Shown one piece after another: positions 33,340 through 41,247 of a stretch of DNA of 64,000 nt. The notes below the pieces were generated by a model. It was given only the letters and a program-made list of their open reading frames with translations. It did not search any database and was not told the origin of the DNA. Both the position numbers and the translations under genes were made by a program. The DNA is from Marinithermus hydrothermalis DSM 14884 (lineage in GTDB: Bacteria > Deinococcota > Deinococci > Deinococcales > Marinithermaceae), in NCBI RefSeq assembly GCF_000195335.1, contig NC_015387.1, forward strand, positions 56,001-120,000, read 5' to 3'. Position 1 is the first letter of the stretch; the number at the start of each line of letters is the position of its first letter.

Positions 33340-33403
33340 ACGGACCTCCTTAAACGGTTTCGTGTCAGCCCCATCTTAATCAATCCGCTGAACGGAAACA
33401 TGC

Positions 33404-33409
33404 TAGAGT
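33404..33409 (+). promoter_or_regulatory. Leaderless-type -10 (TAGAGT)
   Basis: TAGAGT ends six bases before ATG 33416 of the TPR/CPBP-like gene. Confidence 0.45.
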
Positions 33410-33415
33410 TGGGGT

Positions 33416-34930
33416 ATGCGGTTCCTGTGGGGCGTGCTCCTGCTCCTCGGGGGGGCGGTGGCCCAGCTCAACCCCGGACCGGCCGGGCACTACGCTCGCT
33501 GCCAAGCCTTGTACCAGGAGGGCGACCTGGAAAGCGCCGCGGCGACCTGCGAGCTGGCGTTGACCGCGGACGAGCGGTTCGTGCCCGCCTTGAAGCTGCT
33601 CGCGCGCATCCATCTGGACCGCGGCCAGCCGAAGGAAGCCGAAGCCTACCTCGAGCGCCTAACGGCACTCACCCCCACGGACCCGGAGGTGGGGGTGTTG
33701 GTGGCCCGCCACCGCCTGGCGGTAGGCCGGCCGGCCGAAGCCCTGACCCTGTTAGCGGACCGCCGGGAGGCCGAAGCCTTATGGCTCAAGGGGCAGGCCC
33801 TGGCCGCGCTGGGGCGGTACCCGGAGGCGCTCGAGGCTCTGCAGGCGGCCTGGGAGGCGGGAGAGGTGCGCGCTCGGCTGGACGCGGCCCGGGTGTACGA
33901 GCGGCTCGGGCGTCCGACCGAGGCCCTCGCGGTCCTGCCGGAGGCGGGGCCGGAGGTGGCGGTGCTGCGCGGCCGCCTCCTGTTGGCGGCGGGGGAGCTG
34001 GACGCGGCGGCCCGAGTGCTGGAGGACACCCTGCCCCAACTCAACCCCTTGGGGGCAGCGTACCTCGAGGCGTTGACCGCTTTGGCCCTTGCCTACTACG
34101 GTCAGGGGGAGTTCTACCGCGGCGGGACCGTACTGCGGCAGCTCGGGACGCGCGTGAACCTCGCGGGCCTCGTGTGGCGGAAGGCGTGGCTGTGGGGGGT
34201 GGGGGTCATCCTCCTCTTGGCCCTGCACCTCTACGCGGAGAGCCGGATCGAGCCCGTGAGCGCGGTGGAGATCGGCGGCGCGCCCAGCTGGGGCGTGGGC
34301 TCGGTCTACGCCGTCTTCCTGATGGGCTGGGGGGTCGCGGCCGCGGTTGCTCTTCTGGTGGGCTGGGGGGTGTACGGTAACCTCCTCGCGGTCTTCACCC
34401 CGGTGCAGCGGGAGGTGGTACGTCCGGCCTTCTACCTGAGCCTCGGCGCGGCGCTGCTGCTCTTCTCCGCGTGGCGGGTGCGCCGCAGCGGCCTCGAGGC
34501 GCGGGCCCTTTTAGGGCACCCGGCCGTCTGGCCGGTGGGGCTGGGGGTTGGGGTCTTCCTCGCCGCGGCGCTCGTGCTGTACGCTTGGCTGGCCCGCGCG
34601 GTTGGGGGGCTCGAGGCCTTCCCGGTGGCGCTCGTGCCGTGGGGGGCGCTGGCCTTTATAGGGTTTGCGTTGGCGGAGGTGGCGTTTCGCGGGTTCGCCT
34701 TCGCTGCGTTCCGGGAGCGGTACGGGCCGGACCTGGCCCCGTACTTTACGGTGCTGGCCCCGGCGCTCGTGCTGATGAGCCCGCTGCTCCTTTGGGTGGG
34801 GGTGGGGGCGGGGCTGTACTGGGTGCGCCACCGTTGGGACAGCGTCCTGCCGGGCGCGGTGGGGTTCGCGCTCGTGGGTGGGGCGATCGCCTTGTTGGGG
34901 CAGGCGCCGTGGGTGCGGGCCCTGTTCTAG
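33416..34930 (+). CDS. TPR protein fused to a CPBP-like membrane domain
   Basis: A 504-residue two-part protein. After a signal/anchor (LWGVLLLLGGAVAQ), residues ~20-245 are TPR-like repeats (YQEGDLESAAATCELALTADERFVP and others). From about residue 262 there are seven or so transmembrane helices, with a segment AEVAFRGFAFAAFRERYG that resembles the first motif of CPBP intramembrane proteases (EExxFRG), but with the first Glu replaced by Ala. Protease function is therefore uncertain. The other CPBP motifs were not confidently found. Confidence 0.75.
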   Translation: MRFLWGVLLLLGGAVAQLNPGPAGHYARCQALYQEGDLESAAATCELALTADERFVPALKLLARIHLDRGQPKEAEAYLERLTALTPTDPEVGVLVARHRLAVGRPAEALTLLADRREAEALWLKGQALAALGRYPEALEALQAAWEAGEVRARLDAARVYERLGRPTEALAVLPEAGPEVAVLRGRLLLAAGELDAAARVLEDTLPQLNPLGAAYLEALTALALAYYGQGEFYRGGTVLRQLGTRVNLAGLVWRKAWLWGVGVILLLALHLYAESRIEPVSAVEIGGAPSWGVGSVYAVFLMGWGVAAAVALLVGWGVYGNLLAVFTPVQREVVRPAFYLSLGAALLLFSAWRVRRSGLEARALLGHPAVWPVGLGVGVFLAAALVLYAWLARAVGGLEAFPVALVPWGALAFIGFALAEVAFRGFAFAAFRERYGPDLAPYFTVLAPALVLMSPLLLWVGVGAGLYWVRHRWDSVLPGAVGFALVGGAIALLGQAPWVRALF

Positions 34931-35112
34931 ACGATAAAGGGCGGCCGGAAGGCCGCCGGTCAAGGAAGGGGGATGGGCTGCCAGCCCAAGGTCCAGTTTG
35001 CGCGGGGGGCGGGCAGGGGGGCGTGATATTGCGCACACCCTTTAATTGGACTCGATACAGGAAACTGGGGTTCCGGAGACGGGCAAACGCCGGCGTGTAG
35101 GCTGAGGAAGCC

Positions 35113-35892
35113 ATGGCGATGCAAGGCACACCGCGCACCGTCTTCTTCCTCTCGGACTTCGGGGTGGAGGACGCCTACGTCGGGATCGTCAAGGCCGTCA
35201 TGGAGGGCATTGCGCCTGGAGTGCGGATCGTGGACCTGGCGCACGCCCTGCCCCCCCAGGACCTGCGCCGCGCCGCTTACCAGCTCTACGAGGCGGTGCC
35301 CTACCTGCCCCAAGGTGCGGTGGTGCTCGCGGTGGTGGACCCCGGGGTGGGCTCGAGCCGCCGCGGGCTGGTGGTCGTGGGGGAGCGGCTCGTGTACGTG
35401 GCCCCGGACAACGGGCTGCTCACGCTCGCGTGGTTGCGGGACCCGCCCCGGCGGGCCTACGCCTTGGAGAACCCCGCCTACCGGCTGCCGGGGGTGTCGG
35501 CCACCTTCCACGGGCGGGACGTGTTCGGCCCCGCCGCGGCTCACCTGGCGCGCGGGGTGCCGCCCGAGGCCTTCGGCGCCGAGGTTCCGGTGGCGGCGTT
35601 GCAGCGGCTGCCGGTGCGGCTGGGGCGGGGGCCTGGGGGGGAGGTCCTGACCTTCGACCGGTTCGGGAACGCGATCACCACGATCCAAGCCCCCCTGCCG
35701 CCGGGGGTGCGGGCGGTGGAGGTTGCGGGGCGGCCGGTTCCCCTCGCGCGTTACTACGCCGAGGTCGCGCCTGGGGCCCCCCTCGCGTTGGTGGGCTCGA
35801 GCGGCCTGGTGGAGGTCAGCGTACGGGAGGGCAGCGCGCGGGAGGCGCTGGGGCTAAGGGAGGGGGACCCGGTGCGGTTGGTGGGGCTTTAG
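35113..35892 (+). CDS. S-adenosyl-L-methionine hydrolase (DUF62 / SAM hydroxide adenosyltransferase)
   Basis: A 259-residue protein of the fluorinase/chlorinase fold that, in bacteria and archaea without halogenase activity, cleaves SAM to adenosine and methionine using water. Motifs are FFLSDFGVEDAYVGIVKAVMEGIAPGV, AVVDPGVGSSRRGLVV, YVAPDNGLLTL and TFDRFGNAITTI. The gene converges on surE so tightly that the two stop codons overlap (35889-35892). Confidence 0.9.
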   Translation: MAMQGTPRTVFFLSDFGVEDAYVGIVKAVMEGIAPGVRIVDLAHALPPQDLRRAAYQLYEAVPYLPQGAVVLAVVDPGVGSSRRGLVVVGERLVYVAPDNGLLTLAWLRDPPRRAYALENPAYRLPGVSATFHGRDVFGPAAAHLARGVPPEAFGAEVPVAALQRLPVRLGRGPGGEVLTFDRFGNAITTIQAPLPPGVRAVEVAGRPVPLARYYAEVAPGAPLALVGSSGLVEVSVREGSAREALGLREGDPVRLVGL

Positions 35893-36650
35893 TGGGGGTC
35901 CTGGACGGGCCAGCGATCCTGAAGGCGTTCCTTTAGGGCGTAGTCGGTGTAGTCCAGGCTGACCGGGGTGATGGAGACGTACCCGTTCTTGACCGCCCAC
36001 AGGTCCGAGCCGGGCTCCTCCTCCCCGGTGGGCTCCCCCGCGATCCAGTAGTACGGCACGCCGTTCGGGTCGAGGCGCTCGATCACCGAGTCCTCGTACC
36101 GGTGCGTGGAGAGGTGCGTGACCTTAAACCCCTTGGGGCGGCCGGTGGGGAAGTTCACGTTCAAGAGGGTCTTGGGGGGCAGGCCGTGCTCCAGAACCCA
36201 GCGGGCGATGCGGGCCGCTTCGCGCGCCGCGTGAGAGAAGTCCAGCTCCTCCTGCCCGCTCACGTCCATGCTGAACGCGATCGAGGGGATGCCCATCGAG
36301 GTGCCCTCGAGGGCCCCCGCGACCGTGCCGGAGTGTGTGAGATCGAGGCCTAGGTTCACCCCGATGTTGATCCCGGAGGCGATCAAGTCGGGCCGGCCCA
36401 ACAGGTGCACGCCCAGCACCACACAGTCCGCCGGAGTGCCGTCCACCCGGTAGGCGGGGATGGGCTCGAGGCCGGCGGAAGCCGTGTGCTTGAAGCGCAG
36501 GGGGCGGCGCACGGTGATGCCGTGTCCGACCGCGGACTGCTCCACGTCCGGCGCGACCACATAGACCTCGCCCACTTCCGCTAGGGCTTGGGCGAGGGCT
36601 TTGATGCCGGGGGAGAAGATGCCGTCGTCGTTCGTGACCAGGATGCGCAT
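35889..36650 (-). CDS. surE: 5'/3'-nucleotidase SurE
   Basis: Metal-dependent nucleotidase/exopolyphosphatase, 253 residues. The N-terminal MRILVTNDDGIFSPGIKAL carries the metal-binding Asp pair; VVAPDVEQSAVGHGIT, GTPADCVVLGV and SGINIGVNLGLDLTHSGTVAGALEG complete the active site. The family start is ATG 36650. Desaturase lies immediately upstream in the same direction. Confidence 0.96.
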   Translation of the reverse strand: MRILVTNDDGIFSPGIKALAQALAEVGEVYVVAPDVEQSAVGHGITVRRPLRFKHTASAGLEPIPAYRVDGTPADCVVLGVHLLGRPDLIASGINIGVNLGLDLTHSGTVAGALEGTSMGIPSIAFSMDVSGQEELDFSHAAREAARIARWVLEHGLPPKTLLNVNFPTGRPKGFKVTHLSTHRYEDSVIERLDPNGVPYYWIAGEPTGEEEPGSDLWAVKNGYVSITPVSLDYTDYALKERLQDRWPVQDPH

Positions 36651-36655
36651 CACGC

Positions 36656-37732
36656 TTAGTCTACTGCGCGGCGCTGTTGGGTCCGGGTCGGTGGGGCCTT
36701 GGGGGCCTTGAGGGTCTCCTCTAGGCCGAACCCGAGCGTACCGAAGACCCGGTTCGTGCTGAGCTCGATCAGGTTGCGTTCGTCGCGGTAAAGGCGGGGG
36801 GTCTTCCACAGGTAGTAGAGGGCCTTCCAGTGGGGCAGCTCGTTGTACCGCTCGGGCCACATCTCCTTGAGGAGGGCCGCGACCCGCGGGGCGTGGATGG
36901 GGTTCATCGCGGGGAAGACGTGGTGCTCGGTGTGGTACCCGAAGTTCAGGTGCAGCCACTCGAGCCACCGGGGGTTGCGCACGGTCAGGCTGTTGAGGAG
37001 CGGGTCGTTCGTGTGCGTGAGGGGGTTGAGGAGGTGGTTGGTGGCGATGTAGCTCATGACGGTGAAGTTCGTGAGGAGGAGGGGCAGGAGGTAGACGAAC
37101 GCCCAGTCTGCGGGGCCGATCCAGAGGAGAAGGCCACCCCAGACGAGGAGGGGAAGGACGGCCTGGGCGAGCACAACCCGCCGCTCGCGTCCCTTGAACT
37201 CGGGGAGGAAGCGCCGGAGCATCATGAGGGCGTGGAAGCTGAACCAGAAGCTAAAGGAGAGGAAGGTCAACAGGCTCCGAAGGCCGGGAGCGAGGCGGTA
37301 AAAGCGCTGGAGGAAGGGGCGTTCGCGCATGGCCTCGAGGGTACCCATCGCGTCCGGGTCGTCCTCGGGGTGCTGGGTGTGCCCGTGGTGTTCGACGTTG
37401 TGCCACTTGCGCCACAGCCGGGCCCCCACCCCGAGGGGGAGGAAGGCGAGCGTGCCGGCGATGGAGCGGATGAGGGGGTTTTTGGTGACCTGGCCGTGCA
37501 GGATCTCGTGGGCCAGGAAGCCAAGCGCGGTGAAGGCCTGAGCGATCACGAGGGAGAGGAGGAGCTTGAGGGGGATGAGGTCGGTCTGGGTGACGCCCCA
37601 AGCCGCCAGGATGAAGGTGCCCAGGTAAACGGGAAGCCAGAGGAGCCGGCGCGGGACCGGCTGGAAGGCGTCGCGGGGGAGGTGGGGTTTGAGCGCTCGG
37701 GTGTACTCGCGTAAATGCTGTTCTTCGGTCAT
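36656..37732 (-). CDS. Fatty acid desaturase
   Basis: Membrane di-iron desaturase, 358 residues, with three His boxes: HEILH, HNVEHHGH and HTEHH. Four transmembrane helices flank them (e.g. LPVYLGTFILAAWGV, PLLVWGGLLLWIG). It would introduce a double bond into membrane acyl chains or a related lipid; regiospecificity is not predictable. The divergent spacer contains ATAGGG/CCCTAT repeats that could control temperature-dependent expression. surE is six bases downstream. Confidence 0.9.
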   Translation of the reverse strand: MTEEQHLREYTRALKPHLPRDAFQPVPRRLLWLPVYLGTFILAAWGVTQTDLIPLKLLLSLVIAQAFTALGFLAHEILHGQVTKNPLIRSIAGTLAFLPLGVGARLWRKWHNVEHHGHTQHPEDDPDAMGTLEAMRERPFLQRFYRLAPGLRSLLTFLSFSFWFSFHALMMLRRFLPEFKGRERRVVLAQAVLPLLVWGGLLLWIGPADWAFVYLLPLLLTNFTVMSYIATNHLLNPLTHTNDPLLNSLTVRNPRWLEWLHLNFGYHTEHHVFPAMNPIHAPRVAALLKEMWPERYNELPHWKALYYLWKTPRLYRDERNLIELSTNRVFGTLGFGLEETLKAPKAPPTRTQQRRAVD

Positions 37733-37830
37733 TCGGGGTCTCCGTCTTCGTAAGGGTCACACTTCAGCGTACGCTGCGCATCCGAACCACAACGCAGGAT
37801 GAAGTGCCTAACATTACTGTACCATAATAC

Positions 37831-37859
37831 ATAGGGACTTGCCCTATGAATAGTAGGGC
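37831..37859. promoter_or_regulatory. Alternative inverted repeats in desaturase/rhomboid spacer
   Basis: ATAGGG 37831-37836 pairs with CCCTAT 37842-37847 (5-base loop), and GCCCTA 37841-37846 can instead pair with TAGGGC 37854-37859 (7-base loop). Three copies of one half-site in 29 bases suggest a repressor site or a switchable hairpin. Confidence 0.45.
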
Positions 37860-37903
37860 AGAAGACCTCGGTCCGCGCCCCTACCCCGAAGCGGCGGAAT
37901 CGG

Positions 37904-37909
37904 TAAGCT
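37904..37909 (+). promoter_or_regulatory. Leaderless-type -10 (TAAGCT) of rhomboid gene
   Basis: TAAGCT ends six bases before ATG 37916; the intervening AAAGGC is too short and close to act as a normal ribosome binding site. Confidence 0.4.
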
Positions 37910-37915
37910 AAAGGC

Positions 37916-38557
37916 ATGTTCCCTCTGGCCGATATCAACCGGCCTTCGCGGCCCCCGGTGGTGGTCAAGCTGCTGGTCGGCCTGAACGCGCTGGCCTTCG
38001 TCCTCGAGCTGCTCCTGCCCACCGAGGCGGTGATCCGCGCCTTCGGGTTCGTGCCCCGGGCCTTCTGGGCGGACCCGGTGGGGGAGGCCTACACGATCCT
38101 GACCAGCATGTTCCTCCACGGGGGGGTTGCGCACATCCTGGGCAACATGTGGTTTCTCTGGGTCTTTGGGGATAACGTCGAGGACCGCATGGGGCCCGGA
38201 CGGTTTCTCCTCTTCTACCTCGCGGGGGGAGCCGTGGCCGCGGTCGCCCAGGCCCTCGTCACGCCCCTGAGCCCCGTCCCGATGATCGGCGCGTCGGGCG
38301 CGGTCTCCGCGGTGCTCGGGGCGTACTACGTCCTCTTTCCCCGCGCGCAGATCGTGACGCTGGTCTGGTTCGTCCTGCCCTTTACCTTCCTCCTACCCGC
38401 GGGGTTCTACCTGGGGTACTGGGCCTTTCTTCAGCTCATCGAGGGCCTCTTGGGTGTGCCCGGCATCGCCTTCTGGGCGCACCTCGGCGGGTTCTTGTGG
38501 GGCGTGTTCTTAGCGCGGCGTTTTGTGCCGCGCTGGCCGCGCTGGCGGCGGTGGTAG
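37916..38557 (+). CDS. Rhomboid family intramembrane serine protease
   Basis: A 213-residue six-helix rhomboid. The catalytic Ser is in PMIGASGAVSAVLGAYY and the catalytic His in GIAFWAHLGGFLWG; HGGVAHILGNMWFLWVFGDNVEDRMG is the conserved L1/TM2 region. Compact size and basic C-terminus (RWPRWRRW) are typical of thermophile homologues. Substrate unknown. Confidence 0.93.
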   Translation: MFPLADINRPSRPPVVVKLLVGLNALAFVLELLLPTEAVIRAFGFVPRAFWADPVGEAYTILTSMFLHGGVAHILGNMWFLWVFGDNVEDRMGPGRFLLFYLAGGAVAAVAQALVTPLSPVPMIGASGAVSAVLGAYYVLFPRAQIVTLVWFVLPFTFLLPAGFYLGYWAFLQLIEGLLGVPGIAFWAHLGGFLWGVFLARRFVPRWPRWRRW

Positions 38558-38563
38558 GGCAGC

Positions 38564-38590
38564 CCCCACCGTGGACAGGCCACGGTGGGG
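38564..38590. terminator. Hairpin between convergent rhomboid and enoyl-CoA hydratase genes
   Basis: CCCCACCGTGG 38564-38574 pairs with CCACGGTGGGG 38580-38590 (11 pairs, loop ACAGG). Neither side has a T run, so it may act as a bidirectional stop or RNA-end protector. Confidence 0.5.
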
Positions 38591-38630
38591 CCCTAAAGGA
38601 AGCGCGTTCAAGACGCCGCGCGGGAAACAC

Positions 38631-39395
38631 TTAGAAGCGCGGGGCGCGCTTCTCGAAGAAGGCGCGGATCCCTTCCTTGAGGTCCCCAGTCTCCCGCACC
38701 CAGGCGTTCGCCAGGACGGCCAGGCGGAACCCGTCCTCGAGCCCCATCCCGGGTAGGGCCACGAGGAGCTCCTTGGTGAGGGCGAGGGAGGTGGGGGCGT
38801 TTTGGGTGACCTCCCGGCCGAGCTCGAGGGCCCGCTCCAGGGCCTTCCCCTGGGGGACGACCTCGTTCACTAGGCCCATGCGGTGCGCCTCGTGGGCGGG
38901 GACGAGCCGGCCGGTGAGGAGGAGTTCCTTGGCGTGTTTCTCGCCTACGGTGCGGGTCAGGATCACCCCGACCAGCGCGGCGACGAACCCGATCCTGACC
39001 TCGGTGTACCCGATCTTCGCGGTCTCGTCCATCACCACCAGGTCGCACGCGGTGGCCAGGCCCGCGCCGCCCGCGACCGCGGGGCCGTTCACCGCGGCGA
39101 TCGTGGGTTTGGGGTAGGTGTACACGCGATGGAACAAGCGCATCAGCTCGCGGGAGTGCTCGAGGTTCCGTTCCGCGCCGAGCTCGGTCACCGCCTCGAG
39201 GAACTTCAGGTCCGCCCCGGCTGAGAAGGCCTTGCCCGCGCCGGTGAGGACGACGGCGCGCACGTTGGGGTCGCGCTCCGCCGCGTCCAGGGCCTCCATG
39301 AGGCCTTGAACCACCTCGGGGGAGAGGGGATTGCGCGCCTCGGGCCGGTTCAGGGTCAGGACCCTGAGGGTGTCGTGATCGGTTACATTGACCAT
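38631..39395 (-). CDS. Enoyl-CoA hydratase/isomerase family protein
   Basis: Crotonase-fold enzyme, 254 residues. The oxyanion-hole segments AFSAGADLKFLEAV and TIAAVNGPAVAGGAGLATACDLVV are present, with the usual C-terminal helices. The acid/base position lies in GFVAALVGVILTR, which lacks the canonical hydratase Glu pattern, so isomerase or other crotonase chemistry is possible. It could serve fatty-acid oxidation with the acyl-CoA dehydrogenase at 14.5-15.6 kb. Confidence 0.9.
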   Translation of the reverse strand: MVNVTDHDTLRVLTLNRPEARNPLSPEVVQGLMEALDAAERDPNVRAVVLTGAGKAFSAGADLKFLEAVTELGAERNLEHSRELMRLFHRVYTYPKPTIAAVNGPAVAGGAGLATACDLVVMDETAKIGYTEVRIGFVAALVGVILTRTVGEKHAKELLLTGRLVPAHEAHRMGLVNEVVPQGKALERALELGREVTQNAPTSLALTKELLVALPGMGLEDGFRLAVLANAWVRETGDLKEGIRAFFEKRAPRF

Positions 39396-39460
39396 AGCAC
39401 CTCGTAGTTTATCCTGGGGGAGGAAGCTTATGCGTTGGGGAGGCGTGGGATTGCCGATTC

Positions 39461-39490
39461 TTGCGCCTTCTCCGGGGGGTTTTGTAGACT
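39461..39490 (+). promoter_or_regulatory. Promoter of infC-rpmI-rplT
   Basis: TTGCGC 39461-39466 and TAGACT 39485-39490 with 18 bases between. Downstream the leader has two GGTTAACCG copies (39498-39506 and 39518-39526) that can pair with each other or within themselves, a possible target for IF3 or L20 feedback. Confidence 0.5.
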
Positions 39491-39537
39491 CGAGTCGGTT
39501 AACCGAGCGGACGTGGGTTAACCGCGTCGCTTGTTGT

Positions 39538-39553
39538 GGAGGTGGTTTGGATA
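39538..39553 (+). promoter_or_regulatory. infC ribosome binding site and AUA start
   Basis: GGAGGT at 39538-39543 is followed seven bases later by ATA (39551-39553), in frame with IF3 and at the position where homologues begin. The upstream in-frame GTG at 39536 overlaps the Shine-Dalgarno sequence itself and cannot use it. Non-AUG starts on infC are a known IF3 autocontrol device (AUU in E. coli). Confidence 0.6.
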
Positions 39554-40072
39554 AGGGGAGAGCATCGGGTAAATGAAGAGATCCGGGTGCGTCAGGTCCG
39601 GCTGATCGACGAGAACGGCGAGCAGCTGGGGATTCTGGACACCCGGGAAGCGTTGGCGATCGCGCGGGAGCGCGATCTGGACCTTGTGCTTGTGGGGCCG
39701 AACGCGAGCCCGCCGGTGGCCCGACTGCTGGACTACGGCAAGTGGCGCTACGAGCAGCAGCAGGCCCTGAAGGAAGCCCGGAAGAAGGCCAAGCGCCAGG
39801 AGATGAAGGCCATCAAGTTCCGGGTGAAGATCAACGAGCACGACTACCAGACCAAGCTGGGCCACGTGCGCCGCTTCTTGCAGCAGGGGCACAAGGTCAA
39901 GGTGACGATCATGTTCCGGGGGCGGGAGATGGCCCACCCGGAGCTTGGGAAACGGATTCTGGACCGCGTGGCCGAGGACCTGAAGGACCTGGCCACGGTG
40001 GAGATGAAGCCGGTGCTGGCCGGCCGCGATATGAACATGGTCCTGGCTCCTGTGGCCAAGCCCACCTCGTAA
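39551..40072 (+). CDS. infC: Translation initiation factor IF-3
   Basis: A ~173-residue IF3 that prevents subunit joining and checks the start codon. N-domain: HRVNEEIRVRQVRLIDENGEQLGILDTREAL; linker helix KEARKKAKRQEMKAIKFRVKINEHDYQTKLGHVRRFL; C-domain KVKVTIMFRGREMAHPELG. The predicted start is the non-canonical ATA at 39551; a GTG at 39536 is the alternative and would add five residues. rpmI and rplT follow, the conserved order. Confidence 0.95.
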   Translation: MRGEHRVNEEIRVRQVRLIDENGEQLGILDTREALAIARERDLDLVLVGPNASPPVARLLDYGKWRYEQQQALKEARKKAKRQEMKAIKFRVKINEHDYQTKLGHVRRFLQQGHKVKVTIMFRGREMAHPELGKRILDRVAEDLKDLATVEMKPVLAGRDMNMVLAPVAKPTS

Positions 40073-40075
40073 TGC

Positions 40076-40081
40076 TATAGT
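40076..40081 (+). promoter_or_regulatory. Possible internal -10 before rpmI
   Basis: TATAGT three bases after the infC stop, 65 bases before rpmI. No clear -35; it may give extra ribosomal-protein transcript. Confidence 0.35.
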
Positions 40082-40146
40082 GTGTCGGGTTCGGGGAGCC
40101 GACAAGACCCCCGCGGGGGCGCTTCCCGAAACGAAGGAGGATTGCG

Positions 40147-40344
40147 ATGGCGAAGATGAAGACCCACAAGGGCGCCAAAGGGCGCGTCAAGGTGACCGCC
40201 CGCGGCAAGGTCGTGGCGATGAAGCCCGGCAAGCGGCACCTCAACTGGCACAAGTCCGGCAAGTCCATCCGCAACAAAGGGAAGAAGTTCACCCTCTTCG
40301 AAGGGGACGCGCGCCGGGTGCGCGAGCTGCTCCCCTACGCGTAA
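40147..40344 (+). CDS. rpmI: 50S ribosomal protein L35
   Basis: A 65-residue, very basic L35 (KMKTHKGAKGRVKVTARGKVVAMKPGKRH...KSGKSIRNKGKK). AAGGAGGATTGCG precedes the ATG. Middle gene of infC-rpmI-rplT. Confidence 0.97.
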   Translation: MAKMKTHKGAKGRVKVTARGKVVAMKPGKRHLNWHKSGKSIRNKGKKFTLFEGDARRVRELLPYA

Positions 40345-40355
40345 GGAGGTGCTGA

Positions 40356-40706
40356 ATGCCGCGCGCTAAGACCGGTGTCGTTCGCCGCCGCCGCCACAAG
40401 AAGATCCTGAAGCAGGCGAAAGGGTACTGGGGGCTCCGCTCCAAGTCGTTCCGCAAGGCGATGGAGACCTTGCTGAACGCGGCGGAGCGTTCCTACGCGG
40501 ACCGCAAGAAGAAAAAGCGGGATTTCCGCCGCCTCTGGATCGCGCGCATCAACGCCGCCGCCCGCCAGCACGGCATGACCTACTCCACCTTCATCCACGG
40601 GCTGAAAAAGGCCGGCGTGGAGATCGACCGCAAGATCCTGGCGGACCTCGCGGTGCGCGAGCCCGAAGCCTTCGCCAAGCTGGTGGAGCAGGCCAAGAGC
40701 GCCTAA
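40356..40706 (+). CDS. rplT: 50S ribosomal protein L20
   Basis: A 116-residue L20 ([66 protein letters not shown]). L20 represses its own operon in several bacteria. Preceded by AAGGAGGTGCTGA. Confidence 0.98.
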   Translation: MPRAKTGVVRRRRHKKILKQAKGYWGLRSKSFRKAMETLLNAAERSYADRKKKKRDFRRLWIARINAAARQHGMTYSTFIHGLKKAGVEIDRKILADLAVREPEAFAKLVEQAKSA

Positions 40707-40735
40707 CCCCTGGGGCAAGCACCTAAGGTCTTCCC

Positions 40736-40758
40736 GGGGCGGCCCTAACGGCCGCCCC
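40736..40758 (+). terminator. Hairpin after rplT
   Basis: GGGGCGGCC 40736-40744 pairs with GGCCGCCCC 40750-40758, loop CTAAC. There is no T run, and the next gene starts 17 bases later, so it may be a processing or partial-termination site. Confidence 0.45.
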
Positions 40759-40774
40759 AAGCGCTCGGGAACGG

Positions 40775-41242
40775 ATGGAGATGCTCTGGGTGATCCTCAC
40801 GGCCATGGCGCCGGTCCTCGAGCTGCGCGGCGCGATCCCCCTGGGCGTGGCGCTCGGCCTCGAGCCCTGGCCCACCTTCGCGCTCGCGGTGCTGGGCAAC
40901 CTCACGATCGTCCCGCCGTTGCTCTGGGGGCTGCCGTGGCTCGTGCGCCGGCTCGAGGACTGGCCGCCGTTCGCGCGGGCGTGGGGGTGGCTCGAGGCGC
41001 GCGTGCGGCTTAAGGGGGAGGCGCGCGTGCAGCGGTACGGGGCGCTGGGGCTATTGTTGTTTGTGGGGATTCCGTTGCCCGGCACCGGGGCCTGGACCGG
41101 GGCGGTGCTCGCGGTGGTGCTGGGGGTCGCTCCCCGGTACGCCTTCCCGGCGATCGCTTTGGGCGTGGTGCTCGCGGGTGTGCTGGTCACGCTGGCGACC
41201 ACCGGGGTCCTGGTGGGGCTGCGGTATTGGGTGGGAGGATAA
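40775..41242 (+). CDS. COG2426 small membrane protein (annotated small multidrug export family)
   Basis: A 155-residue integral membrane protein with four or five helices. The N-terminal signature VLELRGAIPLGVALGL and PLPGTGAWTGAVLAVVLGV are characteristic of the COG2426/Sm_multidrug_ex family, whose transport role is poorly supported by experiment. A GTG start for the next gene follows six bases after the stop. Confidence 0.85.
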   Translation: MEMLWVILTAMAPVLELRGAIPLGVALGLEPWPTFALAVLGNLTIVPPLLWGLPWLVRRLEDWPPFARAWGWLEARVRLKGEARVQRYGALGLLLFVGIPLPGTGAWTGAVLAVVLGVAPRYAFPAIALGVVLAGVLVTLATTGVLVGLRYWVGG

Positions 41243-41247
41243 GTAAG

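Noticed and set aside
38564..38590. Possible small RNA at the 11-pair hairpin
   Set aside because: It sits between convergent stops with no promoter nearby; a terminator-like role is simpler.
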